A DNA stretch of 64,000 nt from Siphonodentalium dalli (GCA_032622095.1 CP136067.1:128913990-128977989); one strand, 5' to 3'; positions 46,111-57,460 are shown, numbered from the stretch's first letter. Program-made: numbers and translations. Notes: generated by a model from the letters alone, not told the origin.

Positions 46111-47923
46111 CCCCGAACAGTTAAGAAGTACATTAATGCTTACTCTTCATACTTGTGTTAAAGGGGTACTGTACGCCAATTTCAATAAATTCCCGGTAAC
46201 AATTGCGATCTAATATCAATATTATATTTTAAAATAACGTATTTGAGTCGACGATGTCTACTGAAAACGTTCCGGTTAACAGGCTATCATAAAAGTCAAA
46301 TTGAATTATTTAATATAAATGAATTTATGGCTGGAGTCATAAAATGGCGAATAATGTCATTATGAGTTACCGTTCTTGAAATCTCACATGTTGGGTGTCT
46401 TTTATCGACGGCCGTTTACGACGAACATTATTGAGTTGCGAACAAAACATGTTACATGCAAAAGGAAGTCCCGCTATAACCAATTTGAAGAAAAAAAGAG
46501 AAGAAACGAGATTCATAAAGCGTCAAGTTTTTTTTATAGGGGGTGAGATTGTTCGATTGAAGAGATTGCAGGCATCAATTGAACTTCCGGTTCATCCTGC
46601 AACCTGCGTCTTCTCCGGTGAAGGTCAAAAACATGGCGCGTACCGGTAGTTTGAAATCGTAATATTTTTATTTCCAAGATCAATATTTTCGTCGCTAAAT
46701 TAGGTTTATACGAAACTCATATAAGTAAACAGTTAATGTAGCACAATAATATGATAAGTATTGTCAATGTGGACAAACAAGTGCCTCCCAGGCACTCAAC
46801 TATGCAGCTCTCTTGTAACTATTCTCTGAGATGTGGTGGCACATCTTCCTCAGAGCACAATATTGACGAACACCATAACAGGGCTTTTCTATGACTTTAT
46901 AATAACATAACTTGTATGATATTAATTCAAACCTCACTTAAATATTTGGTCATACACCTCAGGACCTAAGACACACCTCCGCGGGCAGGATATACATGTA
47001 TCACATGCACCTCAGACACCTTGCACAGGGTGTAAATGTTCCTCAGACAACCCTCAATTGCATTGAAATATAAAGTCCCACACCACACTGAAAATGGTAC
47101 CACATGCCACATATTGACTGAGGTACCACACCTCACCATTCAAATTGCCCCCAACTTTGAAGTTCCTTATACACACTGGCATATGCATGCTTGTAAGTTT
47201 GATACACCCAAACAAAACAGTAGATAATTTCATGTGCTTTTTTAGTGCCCATCCCAGAAGGGTGTTTGATATGGTAGGCTTGCAGTCATCTTTATACTGC
47301 CTGTATACATACTAGTAACTATGCATGAACACTATGAATCCTTCATTGACTGTGGAGAGGAACTTTAAATTCTGATATAGAAAGTTTTCCACATGTATAT
47401 TGCTCTCTAACAGATAAGACTTCTTCCCACAAGACATGGGAGTTGAACAAACTAGCCACAGGCAGGTTTTAAAAACTGCAGATTTATTGGTGAGATTGGG
47501 ATTCATCTGCAACCACAAATGGACATGTATTTTAATAGAAGTAAATTGTTTTTGAAAATTCCATCCAAAATTATTGATGCTTAATGTAAACATAGTATAT
47601 AGTATATATTTAACGATATAGATGTGTTTACATGCATTATACCTAACCCAACTATCACAACAATCCACACGATCACCAAAAATATGTCCCCACCTTGTTG
47701 GTGCAGCACGTTTTGGGATGGGATAACTCGACTGAATTCCATTGTCGTGCTAAAGTGCATACAAATTTGTGGTTGTTTTTATTATATTGTAAAGGGCTAT
47801 CAGAGTCACATTTCTGTTTGTACACCGTGAAATACGAGCAAGATGCATTGGAGACACTTATAGTGACATATCTATTGCACGGTGCATTTTGACATTGAGT
47901 CTGAATTAAAAGACAACTGATAT
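46111..47923. other. No gene recognised
   Basis: TTAAAGGGGTACTGTACGCC near 46,158 recalls GAAGGGGTACTGTACACTAA at 603. Frames of 84 (46,395-46,649, plus), 118 (47,312-47,668, minus) and 112 codons (47,673-48,011, minus) show no recognisable motif. Confidence 0.4.
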
Positions 47924-48230
47924 GTTCTGACATATTAACGATATTTCGACCTGTATGTGGGTGTTCTGTCCTGTTTGACGTCATATACAATGTGGATTGT
48001 CCACCATGCAATTGGCATGCACGAAGTTGACTAGATGATGGCTATATAAGAGAATACATTGGCCTAACATTATTTACCTTGATCATGCAAGCCCGTGATC
48101 TTTAATCGTACATTTGGCATGTTCTAACATATTAACGATATTTAGATATGTATGTAGGTATGCTGTCCTGTGTGACGTCATACACTGTGGATTGCCCACC
48201 AGTTGGCTAGATGATGGCTATTTAATCCTT
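47924..48230. repeat. 197-bp-spaced direct duplication
   Basis: CATATTAACGATATTT occurs at 47,931 and 48,128; both copies continue through TGTCCTGT.TGACGTCATA and TAGATGATGGCTAT. The first copy contains GAGAATACATTGGCCTAACA (about 48,051-48,070), half of the shared hairpin module, which the second lacks. Confidence 0.8.
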
Positions 48231-48647
48231 ACATGACTGGAGACTTGAAAGTATTTTATTTGCATATAATAATACAAAAGGGATCGGGGCACAAGTTTTT
48301 TCCAACTTATGAAGCCCCTCTCCCAATACAAACGATTAAGGATACAAAATGTTTACAAGATGACAGTTGAACAAATTTACATGCATGATGTTGTGATTGT
48401 ATGGTGCTTGTTGTAGTGACTTCCAGAGCATATTGATATATGGATTATGGTTGATTGGGTAGTTATATCAATTGGTGGAGTTTGTTTGATTCTTTATTCG
48501 TTTTAACTAATGTCGGAGCAGGGTTTTGTGCAAATGGGTATTTTCATCATATATATGTTAGTCAAATGTTAGTGAGATACTCTGGAAGGCAGTACATACA
48601 GTAGATCAGTAATAGGAGCTTCATGTTATTTCGCGAAAACACTGAGC
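48231..48647. other. No gene recognised
   Basis: AT-rich spacer. Confidence 0.4.
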
Positions 48648-48713
48648 CTATGCATTCTCTTATATATGCGAGTCTCCCATATGGAGCCTCTTATATATAA
48701 GATAATACATTGG
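48648..48713. repeat. Solo copy of the hairpin module
   Basis: CCTATGCATTCTCTTATATA pairs with TATATAAGATAATACATTGG, followed by CCTAACATTATTTACCTTGA, which also follows the half-module near 48,064. The surrounding family D or I sequence is absent. Confidence 0.75.
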
Positions 48714-48871
48714 CCTAACATTATTTACCTTGACCATGTAAGCCAGTGCATTATCTAGCGTGTATCATGTATGAGAGCAGCAGTGTCACATGGTATTTAA
48801 TGCTGCACCAGTGCAGCTCCCGCCATGACCCTCTCCGAGCTGGTATAATATTTTTTAACATTATAATTTAA

Positions 48872-49307
48872 AGGCCCACTTAATTTTCGAATGACCAGAT
48901 TACATTAATATACACAGCATATCCCACATTATATACCATTTGGAAGAGGAAAAATATATATATTCCACCAGAATACGGAACAGCTGTGGCCTTGGAGTGT
49001 CCACCAAGTGTGAGAGAGATTATCATATTCATTTCAAGACCCCCCCCTTGTCAACCCAGAATGCATCAGAATTCAAACTAATAGATAGAGTTATTCCCCT
49101 TCCATTGGGAATAATAGACTTTATAGTACAGTCTGGATCCAAATTAATACAGAACACACCTCAGTACCTCGACAAAAACAATGTTCCCAGTTTATTCGAC
49201 CGGATCAGTTGATAACACAATATTTTGGAGCTTCCTCTTTCAAATGGTATATAATATGGCCTATATTTTATATATGTGATCTGGTGGTTCGAAAATTAAG
49301 TGGGCCT
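48872..49307. mobile_element. TTAA-flanked MITE, family B, copy 2 (uninterrupted)
   Basis: TTAA at 48,868-48,871 and 49,308-49,311; identical AGGCCCACTTAATTTTCGAA ends. The body is the complement of 5079-5755 minus its nested element (AAACAATGTTCCCAGTTTAT, TTATTCCCCTTCCATTGGGA). The 90-codon frame at 48,940-49,212 lies within and has no transposase features. Confidence 0.88.
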
Positions 49308-49359
49308 TTAAAGTATCAAGTCGAAGAAAAGCTCAAATAAGCACAATTTCCACCATGGT

Positions 49360-49500
49360 TAACCCTTTCTATACTGAATGGATTATCCCATTCAGTTATC
49401 TAACAGTATAAATGGAACGGTCTATTATTCATTTAGAGGGCTGTGAACGTGATAAAAGCAGACGACAGACAGAAAAAACTGATTATATAAGAGCAGAATG
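49360..49500 (+). mobile_element. Family M copy with TTAACCCTTTC end
   Basis: TTAACCCTTTCTATACTGAA, GATTATCCCATTCAGT and GACGACAGACAGAAAAAACT define the left end. The right end is not clear, so the copy is partial or extends beyond 49,500. The TTAACCC terminus is piggyBac-like. Confidence 0.6.
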
Positions 49501-50560
49501 ATTCGTTTTGATTGGTGAGAAGTGTCCAGGTAATACGTTCAACAAACTAAACACTGGAAATTTAAGACACAGTCTCCCTTTAAACAACGGTATGGGCACA
49601 TCGTTTTGCGCACAGCGGTAACGCAGGTCATCGGGCTGTTTGCTCATAAAACTTTGATTTAAGCATCATTAATAGACTTAATGAACAAAGAGACGCGACA
49701 GTGTCCCCTGATCGATCGACAGGTTAAACTGAGATTCTGAGTCACTCGTAGACGGGTTTCTCGACTAATAGGGTGCTTACTCATCTTATAGAACATTAGG
49801 AAGCCGCCAGGCAGATTCACACCTCCAATTAGCACGATGTCCGTCATTGTTCCTGGACAGATTATCACAGTTATAAATGCATTTTCGAATTAAGCCTGGT
49901 CCAAGTTATAGGCGTAGACTCCAAAATTTAAAATCATGGACATGTAAGTCAGATAATAATAGTCCGATAAGATTATTGTTTCGTGCTGATTTGGAGGAAA
50001 TTTATCGGGGGGGGGGGGACTTTATGCCATGTTTCACACCGCTATCTGGGAAAACTGAAATTGTCTACAATATAGCTACTAGGATCCCATATAGTCCCCC
50101 CTCTCGGGAGTCATAGCCCCTGTGTCGCGAAAATCATGGAGCCACCCCTGAATTTATACGTGAATATTTAGGTCCAATATGATTCTATTTGCACGAGGAT
50201 ATGTTGCTCTAATAGGCTCGTGACTCTTATTATATCGAACCAGGAAGTTGTTCACACCTGCAATTAGTATGATGTCCGTTGATCCCAGGCAGACAACGAG
50301 ATAGCATGTAGAGACTGCTGCCAATTCCATATTGTAATTACCAAGGTTAAATCCCTATGGTGGCTTGACTCCTTGAGGCCCTTATATATGCAAGCACGTT
50401 TAAGCGGGGTTAAAGCACATATGTTTTCTGCGCAAAGGGGAGGTAGCCCAAGTTTTTTATCTGGGCACACTGGGAAATTATATTCATAATGATATAATAC
50501 TATACAGTAACATGACCTTTATTCTTACTAAAAGCATCTACAATGCTGTTCATAATTTTG
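49501..50560. other. Unannotated; duplicated ~75-bp block with coding-like translation
   Basis: CACACCTCCAATTAGCACGATGTCCGT (about 49,819) and CACACCTGCAATTAGTATGATGTCCGT (about 50,253) are homologous, 434 bp apart. Read on the minus strand both give related peptides (TDIVLIGGVN / TDIILIAGVN). The D-x-V-L-I-x-x-G-x-N pattern recalls a block of SGNH-type esterases, but the rest is missing. A G12 tract lies at 50,007-50,018. No gene can be claimed. Confidence 0.35.
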
Positions 50561-50810
50561 TATTTCGACATACACATGTGTACATGTACATGTACGCTTC
50601 ACTTGTCTAATAATCGCACCGTTTTCTTGGAGTTCTGCCCCGTGTTGGCCTTGCGCACAATGCTACCGGTATGTGCATCTGACTCAGGGATGCGGCAATA
50701 AATTAGTTGAAATTTGTACACCACATACATGTATATATAAGTTGAAATTGTTCTCATTGTTTGATTTTCCAACCAGTAATAAGAGGGAAAATGTTGGCTT
50801 TTAGACCATC

Positions 50811-50924
50811 GGGGGGGGGGGGGGGGGGGTTGAAATTTCCAACAGTTGCCGCTAGGAGGGGGTACCAACTGATATTTCGCGAACATATGAGTATGGTAAG
50901 GGGGTGCAGTTGGAAATTTCAAGG
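50811..50924. repeat. G19 tract plus TTGAAATTTCCAAC inverted repeat
   Basis: G19 at 50,811-50,829 is followed by TTGAAATTTCCAAC, which pairs with GTTGGAAATTTCAA at about 50,909-50,923 (loop ~67 nt). Similar TTTCCAAC words occur near 42,845-42,900, suggesting a dispersed family. Confidence 0.6.
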
Positions 50925-51290
50925 CGCACCCCCGCCCAACGGAGACTCCTAGCAACGACCCTGAATTATGACTGCACGCCTTACGGCTACGTCAAAACAA
51001 ATATTACCCATCGACGAGCGACCGATTGTGCATTCACAATTAAATTTGAATCATTGATAAACCCCAGTGGCATTATTGTGCACAAAGGCGGTTAAATCGT
51101 GTGCGATTGACATGCTGTATGACTTGAACAATGATAAGACATAAAGGATGCCAGGTAGTTCCAGTTCTGGCGTGCTTTGGTCCTATAAATAGATCTGCTG
51201 ATAGTGGTGGCTTATTGTAAACAGACGTGTTGAAGATGGCGTGGCGAAAAGCGTGAACAGGTTATTTAATATCGGTGTGGCATGAAGCAA
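50925..51290. other. No gene recognised
   Basis: Spacer with no supported feature. Confidence 0.4.
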
Positions 51291-51503
51291 CAGTAATGCC
51301 CAAAGTAATTGACCCCTTAACCACAGCAGAATTATGGGTAATTTTTCAGGATTTAGTCGGAAATATGGCTTGTTGGCATTAATCGGAAAGCTCTCGGTGA
51401 GAGCTTTCCGGTGAATGGCAACAAGCCATATTTCCGACTAAATCCTGAAAAATTATCCATAATTTTGCTGTGGTTAAGTGGTCATTTACTTTGGGCATTA
51501 CTG
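51291..51503. mobile_element. Palindromic MITE, family F, copy 2
   Basis: CAGTAATGCCCAAAGTAATT..AATTTACTTTGGGCATTACTG; arms complementary through CATATTTCCGACTAAATCCT. The centre is CGGAAAGCTCTC..GAGAGCTTTCCG. TA follows the right end; the left flank has AA instead of TA, a single-base change. Confidence 0.9.
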
Positions 51504-52254
51504 TATGCATCCTATATGCACATATCATGTGCGATTGTTTATTAGCAAAACAACATTTACGTTGGAACATGCAATAACATACATGTATATATCCTACTAT
51601 ACACAAGGCACCCATAACATATACCGTAAGTCATATCAATAACAATACACATACACAATTATAATGTAATCCATGATGCAATTTACATTAGCGCGGTATC
51701 CTTTTTAAAGATAGTTTTATAAATATGCTTACCCTTTTAAGAAGGCTAAAATATTCAATTGACAGTAAAAAATGAATTTATTTCTGTTAGGCTTCTCCCA
51801 GTAAGATTTGGGGATGTAATGTAAATTTAGAGTAAATCTTGTAACTTTTGACACAGGATCATAAAGTGATATTTGTCGTGAGGACTGTTTTCACAAATAA
51901 AATACACCTTAAGTTGTCTGCGGAATTTGTGATTTCTTTTGTCCATCTATATTTTTTCTACTGGTAATTTGTGATTAGATGTTCTGATTTCCAATCGGTA
52001 GTTAGACAAATGAGATGGAAAATGTGATGTTGGGATGACCTATTGGGAGCGCTATGATCTCGATCTACATTAACATTTCAAACTCCACCATAACTCTTGA
52101 CTGACAACGGCTCCCAGTGGGTAAGTCGATAAAGTGCCTAGCGCTAAATCTTCAACCATCATATGCCATTCAGCTACGACGAAGCTACCGGTATAGTTCT
52201 ATTCCTGATAAGTTCGGCAAATTCACTATGCAAATGGGTTACATGTAATACTAG
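51504..52254. other. Unannotated; SINE-like relic near 52,085-52,140
   Basis: TAACTCTTGACTGACAACGG, CTCCCAGTGGGTAAGTCGAT and AAAGTGC recur near 55,298-55,340. GGTAAGTCGGTAAAGTGC is reminiscent of a tRNA A-box region, so a tRNA-derived SINE is possible, but no B-box is seen. No gene. Confidence 0.35.
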
Positions 52255-52682
52255 ATACTATTTTGAATCTCTATGTGGTACGTGTAATATATACTAGATA
52301 ATGTTTGGAATCTCTGTGGGTACATGCAGATAATGCTTTGAATCTCTGAGGGGTACATGTGGATAATGTTTTGAATCTCTGTGGGGTACATGTAGATAAT
52401 GTTTTGAATCTCTGTGGGGTACATGTAGATAATGTTTTGAATCTCTGTGGGGTACATGTGCATAATGTTTTGAATCTCTATGGGGTACGAGTAATACTAG
52501 ATAATGTTTTGAATCTCTGCGGGGGACAATGTAGATAATGTTTTGAATCTCTATGGGGTACTTGTAATACTAGATAATGTTTTGAATCTCTGAGGGGTAC
52601 ATGTAGATAATGTTTTGAATCTCTGTGGGGTACATGTAGATAATGTTTTGAATATCTATGGGGTACGTGCAATACTAGATAG
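52255..52682. repeat. 33/41-bp tandem array (about 12 copies)
   Basis: Unit GATAATGTTTTGAATCTCTG then TGGGGTACATGTA. Longer units carry an extra ATACTA (ACGTGTAATACTAGATAATG). It abuts a family A fragment whose end GATCATGTCATGAATCTCT closely resembles the start of the unit. Confidence 0.9.
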
Positions 52683-52770
52683 ATCATGTCATGAATCTCT
52701 AATCTATAGCTTCCGCCCGTATAGAGATCATATTGCACCAGCTCAAAACATGGCAACTTTTTGATGTGGT
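52683..52770 (+). mobile_element. Fragment of family A beside the 33-bp array
   Basis: ATCATGTCATGAATCTCTAA, CGCCCGTATAGAGATCATAT and TGCACCAGCTCAAAACATGG match the left arm of family A. The rest of the element is missing. Confidence 0.7.
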
Positions 52771-53344
52771 GAAGTTGGTGAACCCACTGGAAATTGCATC
52801 TACATGTGGTATTAAATACCACTGAGACTACTACCTGGTGGGTGACCGGTGGCCTGAGATTTCGGGTGCTGCCAACTTTCGGTGCGACCCATATCGATTG
52901 TAGATTCAGTGGTGCCTACATGTATACATGTGGCGCGGCGCCCGAAATGGTTGTGGAGTAACTAGCTATGCGAACATACGTGTTATCCCACCTGTTACAT
53001 GTACATATGTGATATTCGATGCTGATTAATTGGGACACATTATATTCTCACATCTATGTACATGTTTCAGACGCATCATGCGCATGTGTCAGATTCACAG
53101 ACTGACCTCCACGTGTCATCTGATTCCAGTTTTGTGGTGAATATTGACGGATATGTACCATGCACGTGTGATGTCCCACGCATAAATGCCCCCATGCTGT
53201 GTGCATTCTCATTTAACGTGCATGTCTGATATCAGGCCCACTTCCCGCTGATCGCTCGATGCAGTGTCGATAAAATCAAGATTGGTTCCTAGACTGTCAC
53301 ATGTCAGAAAATTGGGAACATTGTATAACGAATGTACATTATGA
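52771..53344. other. No gene recognised
   Basis: A ~35-bp block GCTCGATGCAGTGTCGATAA..GATTGGTTCC at about 53,252-53,289 recurs near 53,893-53,932. Nothing else is supported. Confidence 0.4.
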
Positions 53345-53602
53345 ACTGAACTAGCTCATGCCATGAATCTCTAGTAAATTCTCTACTATGGCTAACGCCC
53401 GTAGAGATCATTTTCCACCAGTACAAAACCTGGAACTTTTTTATGTTCCGACCCGTTAAGATAGGGGAGTTTACAACATTGAACACACACGACTATTTCT
53501 TTTTCATATCTTGTTCCTCAACAATCAACTTCACATTACGGGTGATCCCAGTTTGATACTGTATCGTGCAATTTGGAGTTGGGACCTTCACCTAGAGTGA
53601 AT
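53345..53602 (+). mobile_element. Family A, shortened copy
   Basis: Begins CATGCCATGAATCTCTAGTA, continues CTATGGCTAACGCCCGTAGA and CCACCAGTACAAAACCTGGA, then GTTACAACATTGAACACAC-like sequence, and ends in TGGAGTTGGGACCTTCACCT. Both ends and part of the middle of the family are present; the right terminus is lost. Confidence 0.65.
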
Positions 53603-54463
53603 CTAGAACTGAACATATGACATATGGAACTTACATTTACATGTACAGGTATAGGTATATTCCAAACTACAACTTGGACAGTTGGCCCCGTTCATTTCGT
53701 GGATGCCAGTGCTATAGCCAACTACATGTTCCGGCTATTTGGGATGGGACCTTATATATGCATAAAGAGTGCCCCTACATTTATGCTATGGCACTTTCAT
53801 AATATACCTGTGCTTTCTAAACTATAGTTTTCTTATTGGTCGATTCTCAGTTTTCACGGGGTATTTTAGACGCGCGTCCTGCACGCCCTGACGGCTCTAT
53901 GCGGTGTCGATAAAACCAGATTGGTTCCGGTATTAATATAACATGCCACAAGGGCAACGGTGTGTACCGGTATGTGTGGGGGCGAACATTGTGTTATCAT
54001 ATATACGAGGAACATTATGTAATCATCTACATGTATATAGTTACATTTCCGCCACCCCTTTGGAACAACTGGAATATGGAGCTAAACAAATTTCTCTGGT
54101 CGAATCTACATGTAGGACTTGGGCAGGTGTACCGACGTCATGGGAGCGGGTGATCTACGCAACTATAGAGCCATATTATACACATGTACAATGCAAAAGA
54201 TGGTCCCCACAGCTCATACAATCAGCTTTTCATAGGCTGAGGGTTATAACTAGTGTTTTCATTGGCAGAGTATGTTCTGACCTGAACTGTATACACGTGT
54301 TCCAAGACTGTCTTTCTTCTGGGCGGCGGTATCACCTTTCGCATGTATCATATGACAAATTGCCTATCGGGTTTCCGTTCGAGTTGTCACGCTATTGAAC
54401 TTCGAATACGTTCCCACCAATACAAAACACAGTCACACGAAGTGACAAAGAAAACAGGAAACC
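53603..54463. other. No gene recognised; 151-codon open frame of unknown status
   Basis: A plus-strand frame at 53,943-54,398 encodes 151 residues with no repeats and no motif I recognise. Its length is near what chance allows in 64 kb at this base composition. I do not call it a gene, but it is one of few long non-repetitive frames here. Confidence 0.3.
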
Positions 54464-54469
54464 TTTATT
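54464..54469 (-). promoter_or_regulatory. AATAAA polyadenylation signal (candidate)
   Basis: TTTATT on the plus strand reads AATAAA on the minus strand, about 330 nt downstream of the stop codon of the candidate gene at 54,797-55,185. The distance is reasonable for a 3' UTR. Another TTTATT is near 54,684, so the site used is uncertain. Confidence 0.35.
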
Positions 54470-54796
54470 CATCAATTCAAATAAACCAGAGAGGACAGTA
54501 AGTAAACAGAAGCAATATACCCTATATAATAACCAAACACCCACAGTATCACATCAGATAACAAAATATCAAACTGAAAAATCACAAACAACAGTCAACT
54601 ACAAATAACAACTTACCCAGAAGAGAAAATTGAATGCAAACATCAAATAACGAATGCATGACAAGCAACCACCCAAAGCCATCTTTATTTCTTTTTATGT
54701 CTTTTCCAAACTTGGCGAAAACAACGAACACCGGTAATTCTAAGTAAATCCACAAGAAAAACAGCGCTAAATCCTGAACAAGTCACAGATATTCAA

Positions 54797-54915
54797 TTAC
54801 AAGTGACGAACGCAATGATGAAGATGACACGCTGTTTTATGTGCTGTCTTTTCGTTGTTTAGATCCAAGTATTCGATGTTTATAGAAGTTTCCGAAATTC
54901 GAAGTATCTGTTGAT
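54797..54915 (-). CDS. Candidate terminal exon, unknown protein
   Basis: On the minus strand TTCTCATTACAG (a pyrimidine-rich acceptor ending at 54,916) precedes a frame that starts in phase 1. Joined to the exon at 54,999-55,185 it yields a 39-residue tail beginning DQQILRISETSINIEYLDLN and ending in TAA at 54,797-54,799. The intron would be 83 bp (54,916-54,998) with donor GTGAAT. The IEYLDLNN segment is faintly like a leucine-rich repeat, but one segment proves nothing. No experimental evidence; function unknown. Confidence 0.35.
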
Positions 54916-54998
54916 CTGTAATGAGAACAGCGGGGTATAAGCGTTAGAGCGTTAGTAAATAGGATTTGTGATCGTACCGGCAACTTAGCGTCATTCAC

Positions 54999-55185
54999 CA
55001 CGCTGTAAATATTTCGCCCACTGTTCAGATAATCCCGCCCAATATTTCACCAGCTGTGGCGGGTGATGGATGTCATCAATAATGATGAACTGCAGCCTTT
55101 CGGAGTTATTTAGACAAATTGACCATGCGAATTGTTTGACGGGTTGAATCGCTCTGATGGCATTTAACATACCACCGGCAACATT
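54999..55185 (-). CDS. Candidate internal exon, unknown protein
   Basis: 187 nt (62 codons plus one base) open on the minus strand between a TTTCCAG acceptor (ending 55,186) and a GTGAAT donor (54,998). The peptide begins NVAGGMLNAIRAIQPVKQFA and ends SEQWAKYLQR; it has a hydrophobic IIID core and mixed helices, unlike the low-complexity frames elsewhere. There is no ATG at the start and a stop lies just upstream, consistent with an internal exon. Upstream exons were not found; they may lie beyond intronic repeats. The family is not recognised. Confidence 0.35.
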
Positions 55186-56880
55186 CTGGAAAGTACATTT
55201 GAACTCATTCAACTCAACTCAAGTCTGTCTGCGAAGCCGTTTGGGGATGACACTTACGTTGCCGGTATATAGTATTACAGTATGGTTATAGCTGTAACTC
55301 TTGATTGCCAATGGCTCCCGGTGGGTAAGTCGGTAAAGTGCATGGACCATTTTACGGATAGCGAGAATGGTGCATCGTGGGATGGATTCTATCTAAACAA
55401 AGCCACATGATTGGAGTCGCATGCATTTACTATAGGGGATTCAGAGTGGGTCTACACTGTGACAACTAATTTTAGCTTTGTTATCTTTCATAGTTTTTAC
55501 GTGGAAATTCAGCTGGAAATTTGCGCTAAATCTCCAATCTTCATAGCCATCCAGCGCATTGCCGGAATGTTAATATGGAGGTAAAGTGGTAACATTGGAA
55601 TGGATAATTCAGGTTATTAATTCAGATTATGCGCGCTTAATACCTGCAACATAATTAATGACGGTACAATTTACAAAGGAACTTAATTTAACTCAGCTAT
55701 GTTTATCTGCGAGGGGGGGGGGGGGGGGTATACATAACACATGTATTTCAGTTAGGGACATCCACAGCTGCTGGCATTATAACGTACATGTAAATGTAGT
55801 CTAAATTGTGCACACCTATAATAAATGTGGTCAAATGTGTACATTATATTAACCTTTAACATGTCAGGCACATCCTGAATTCCACTACAATAACAGGATG
55901 ACTCAATCGCTCCTTCATAACAGCATTTAAACTAATTGAATGCTAATTGAGTTGCTTATTGTGTGCCGTCATGAATAATCATTCCCCTGCATGATACCGA
56001 ATTAGTGCGACACTGATTTTGAATAATTTGTGTGAAATATGAAAAAAAGTTTAATATGGGTCTATTTTCAGAGCCGCAAAATAACTGATGAAGATAATTT
56101 TCGCATTTTGATTCGTCCTGGTTTTATATAGAAAAGAACATAAATTGAGATCCCGAAAGGAAATTAACAATTTAATGAGGGTAGACGCCAGAAACAAATA
56201 AGAAACTGGTTGTTATTTATCACGTAGTTCTGTATAAAAGTGTTCCATGAATGTTCTTCACAAACCATTCAGTATGTTTAAAGGTGGATTATCTTTTTGT
56301 ATTATATATAGCTAACGGATTGTAAAATATTAGATATGACTCGAAGTCTCGAAGACTCCTCTATCGATTAGTATTGATTCTATTTCGAATATTTTCTGGT
56401 CAAAAATGGTGTGGTTGTTTAGCTAACAAACAATGGTGGATACTGTTAACAGAGACCAGAAATTTTATTTGTGTAATTTTATCACAAATAAACGTTAATT
56501 AGACCCATTATCGCTTATAACTATGTAATAACATAATACAACCAATCAACCTGGTACATTTGACTTTCGGTAAATAGCTATAGGAACGGCCTAATGCTCT
56601 CTATCGCTATATGGTATCACCCGAATGGTCTGTTCTAAAAATAGACCGATAAAGTGTCCCTATTAATCATCTCATTTCATAATCAAATATTCTAAATAAA
56701 AGCAATATTAATTGATAGAAACATTTCCGGACAGGGGTCTTCAATTCATATCTATTATTTTATACCCACGCAACTATTTCAAATTTGTTATTTAAAGAGA
56801 TAATCCATCTTTAAGAAGAAAACAAAGGATAATTGTGGTCTTCTTTGGATGCGATACATGTTATGACTTCCTGTGTGAGT
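55186..56880. other. Unannotated; SINE-like relic and poly-G
   Basis: TAACTCTTGATTGCCAATGG and CCCGGTGGGTAAGTCGGTAA (55,296-55,337) repeat the block at 52,085. The G16 tract is at 55,713-55,728. It might be intronic for the candidate gene to its left, but no upstream exon was found. Confidence 0.4.
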
Positions 56881-57460
56881 TTTTAGAATATCTACTCTAG
56901 CTATACGCCCATAGAGATAATATATGTGACCCGCCATATCAAATCCAGTCGTAAGTCGGGATTCTTTTACCCTGTGCCAATGCCTTCTCTTATATATGCG
57001 AGTCGACCATAGGTCGCCTCGCATATATACGAGAATGTATTGGCCTAACAATTTTTTACAATTTTAATAATTTGTTCTTGTATTCTTTAACAATTTTATA
57101 ATTTCACCCATACAGAGCCCCAGACAAACATGAGCATACGACACTCTTCTATATGCTTCTATATATGTGTGGGGCTCCCTGCAGGGTAATGGATGTTTTT
57201 TATTTTATGTCCTAAAAATTGAAAGAAACATTTATTTAAAAAACACGATAACAAATTGTTAGGCCAATGCATTCTCTTATATATGCGACGCGACCTATGG
57301 TCAACTCGCATATATAAGAGAATGCATTGGCACAGGGTAAAAAAAATCCCGACTTACGACTGGATTTGATATGGCGGGTCACATATTCCACCAGTACAAA
57401 AACAGGGGACTTGTTCGTGTTCTGAACTATTCTTACAGGGAACTTAATAACATTGAACAA
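56881..57460 (+). mobile_element. Family A copy interrupted by family I element
   Basis: GAATATCTACTCTAGCTATA, CGCCCATAGAGATAATAT (left) and ATATTCCACCAGTACAAAAA, CTTAATAACATTGAACAAAA (right) are consecutive parts of family A, separated by a 457-bp insertion. Confidence 0.8.
56926..57382. mobile_element. Foldback element, family I, nested in family A
   Basis: Arms of about 155 bp start GTGACCCGCCATATCAAATC and end in the complement. ATAT lies on both sides (56,922-56,925, 57,383-57,386). Other family A copies read GAGATCATATTCCACC at this site, with one ATAT, so a 4-bp (or 2-bp AT) target duplication is supported. Each arm contains one ~67-bp hairpin module (56,977-57,043, 57,264-57,330). 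The centre carries GAGCCCCAGACA..TGTGTGGGGCTC, a third inverted pair. Confidence 0.88.

Noticed and set aside
47312-48011. Two minus-strand frames (118 and 112 codons) as exons of one gene
   Set aside because: The peptides share no family features, the frames do not join cleanly at splice sites, and part lies in a duplicated repeat block.
48940-49212. 90-codon frame inside the family B element as a transposase fragment
   Set aside because: No catalytic or DNA-binding motif is visible, and the copy at 5079 does not keep the frame.
53943-54398. 151-codon plus-strand frame as a gene
   Set aside because: No recognisable domain, no splice or codon evidence, and a length near chance expectation for 64 kb. 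Mentioned in the features but not called.
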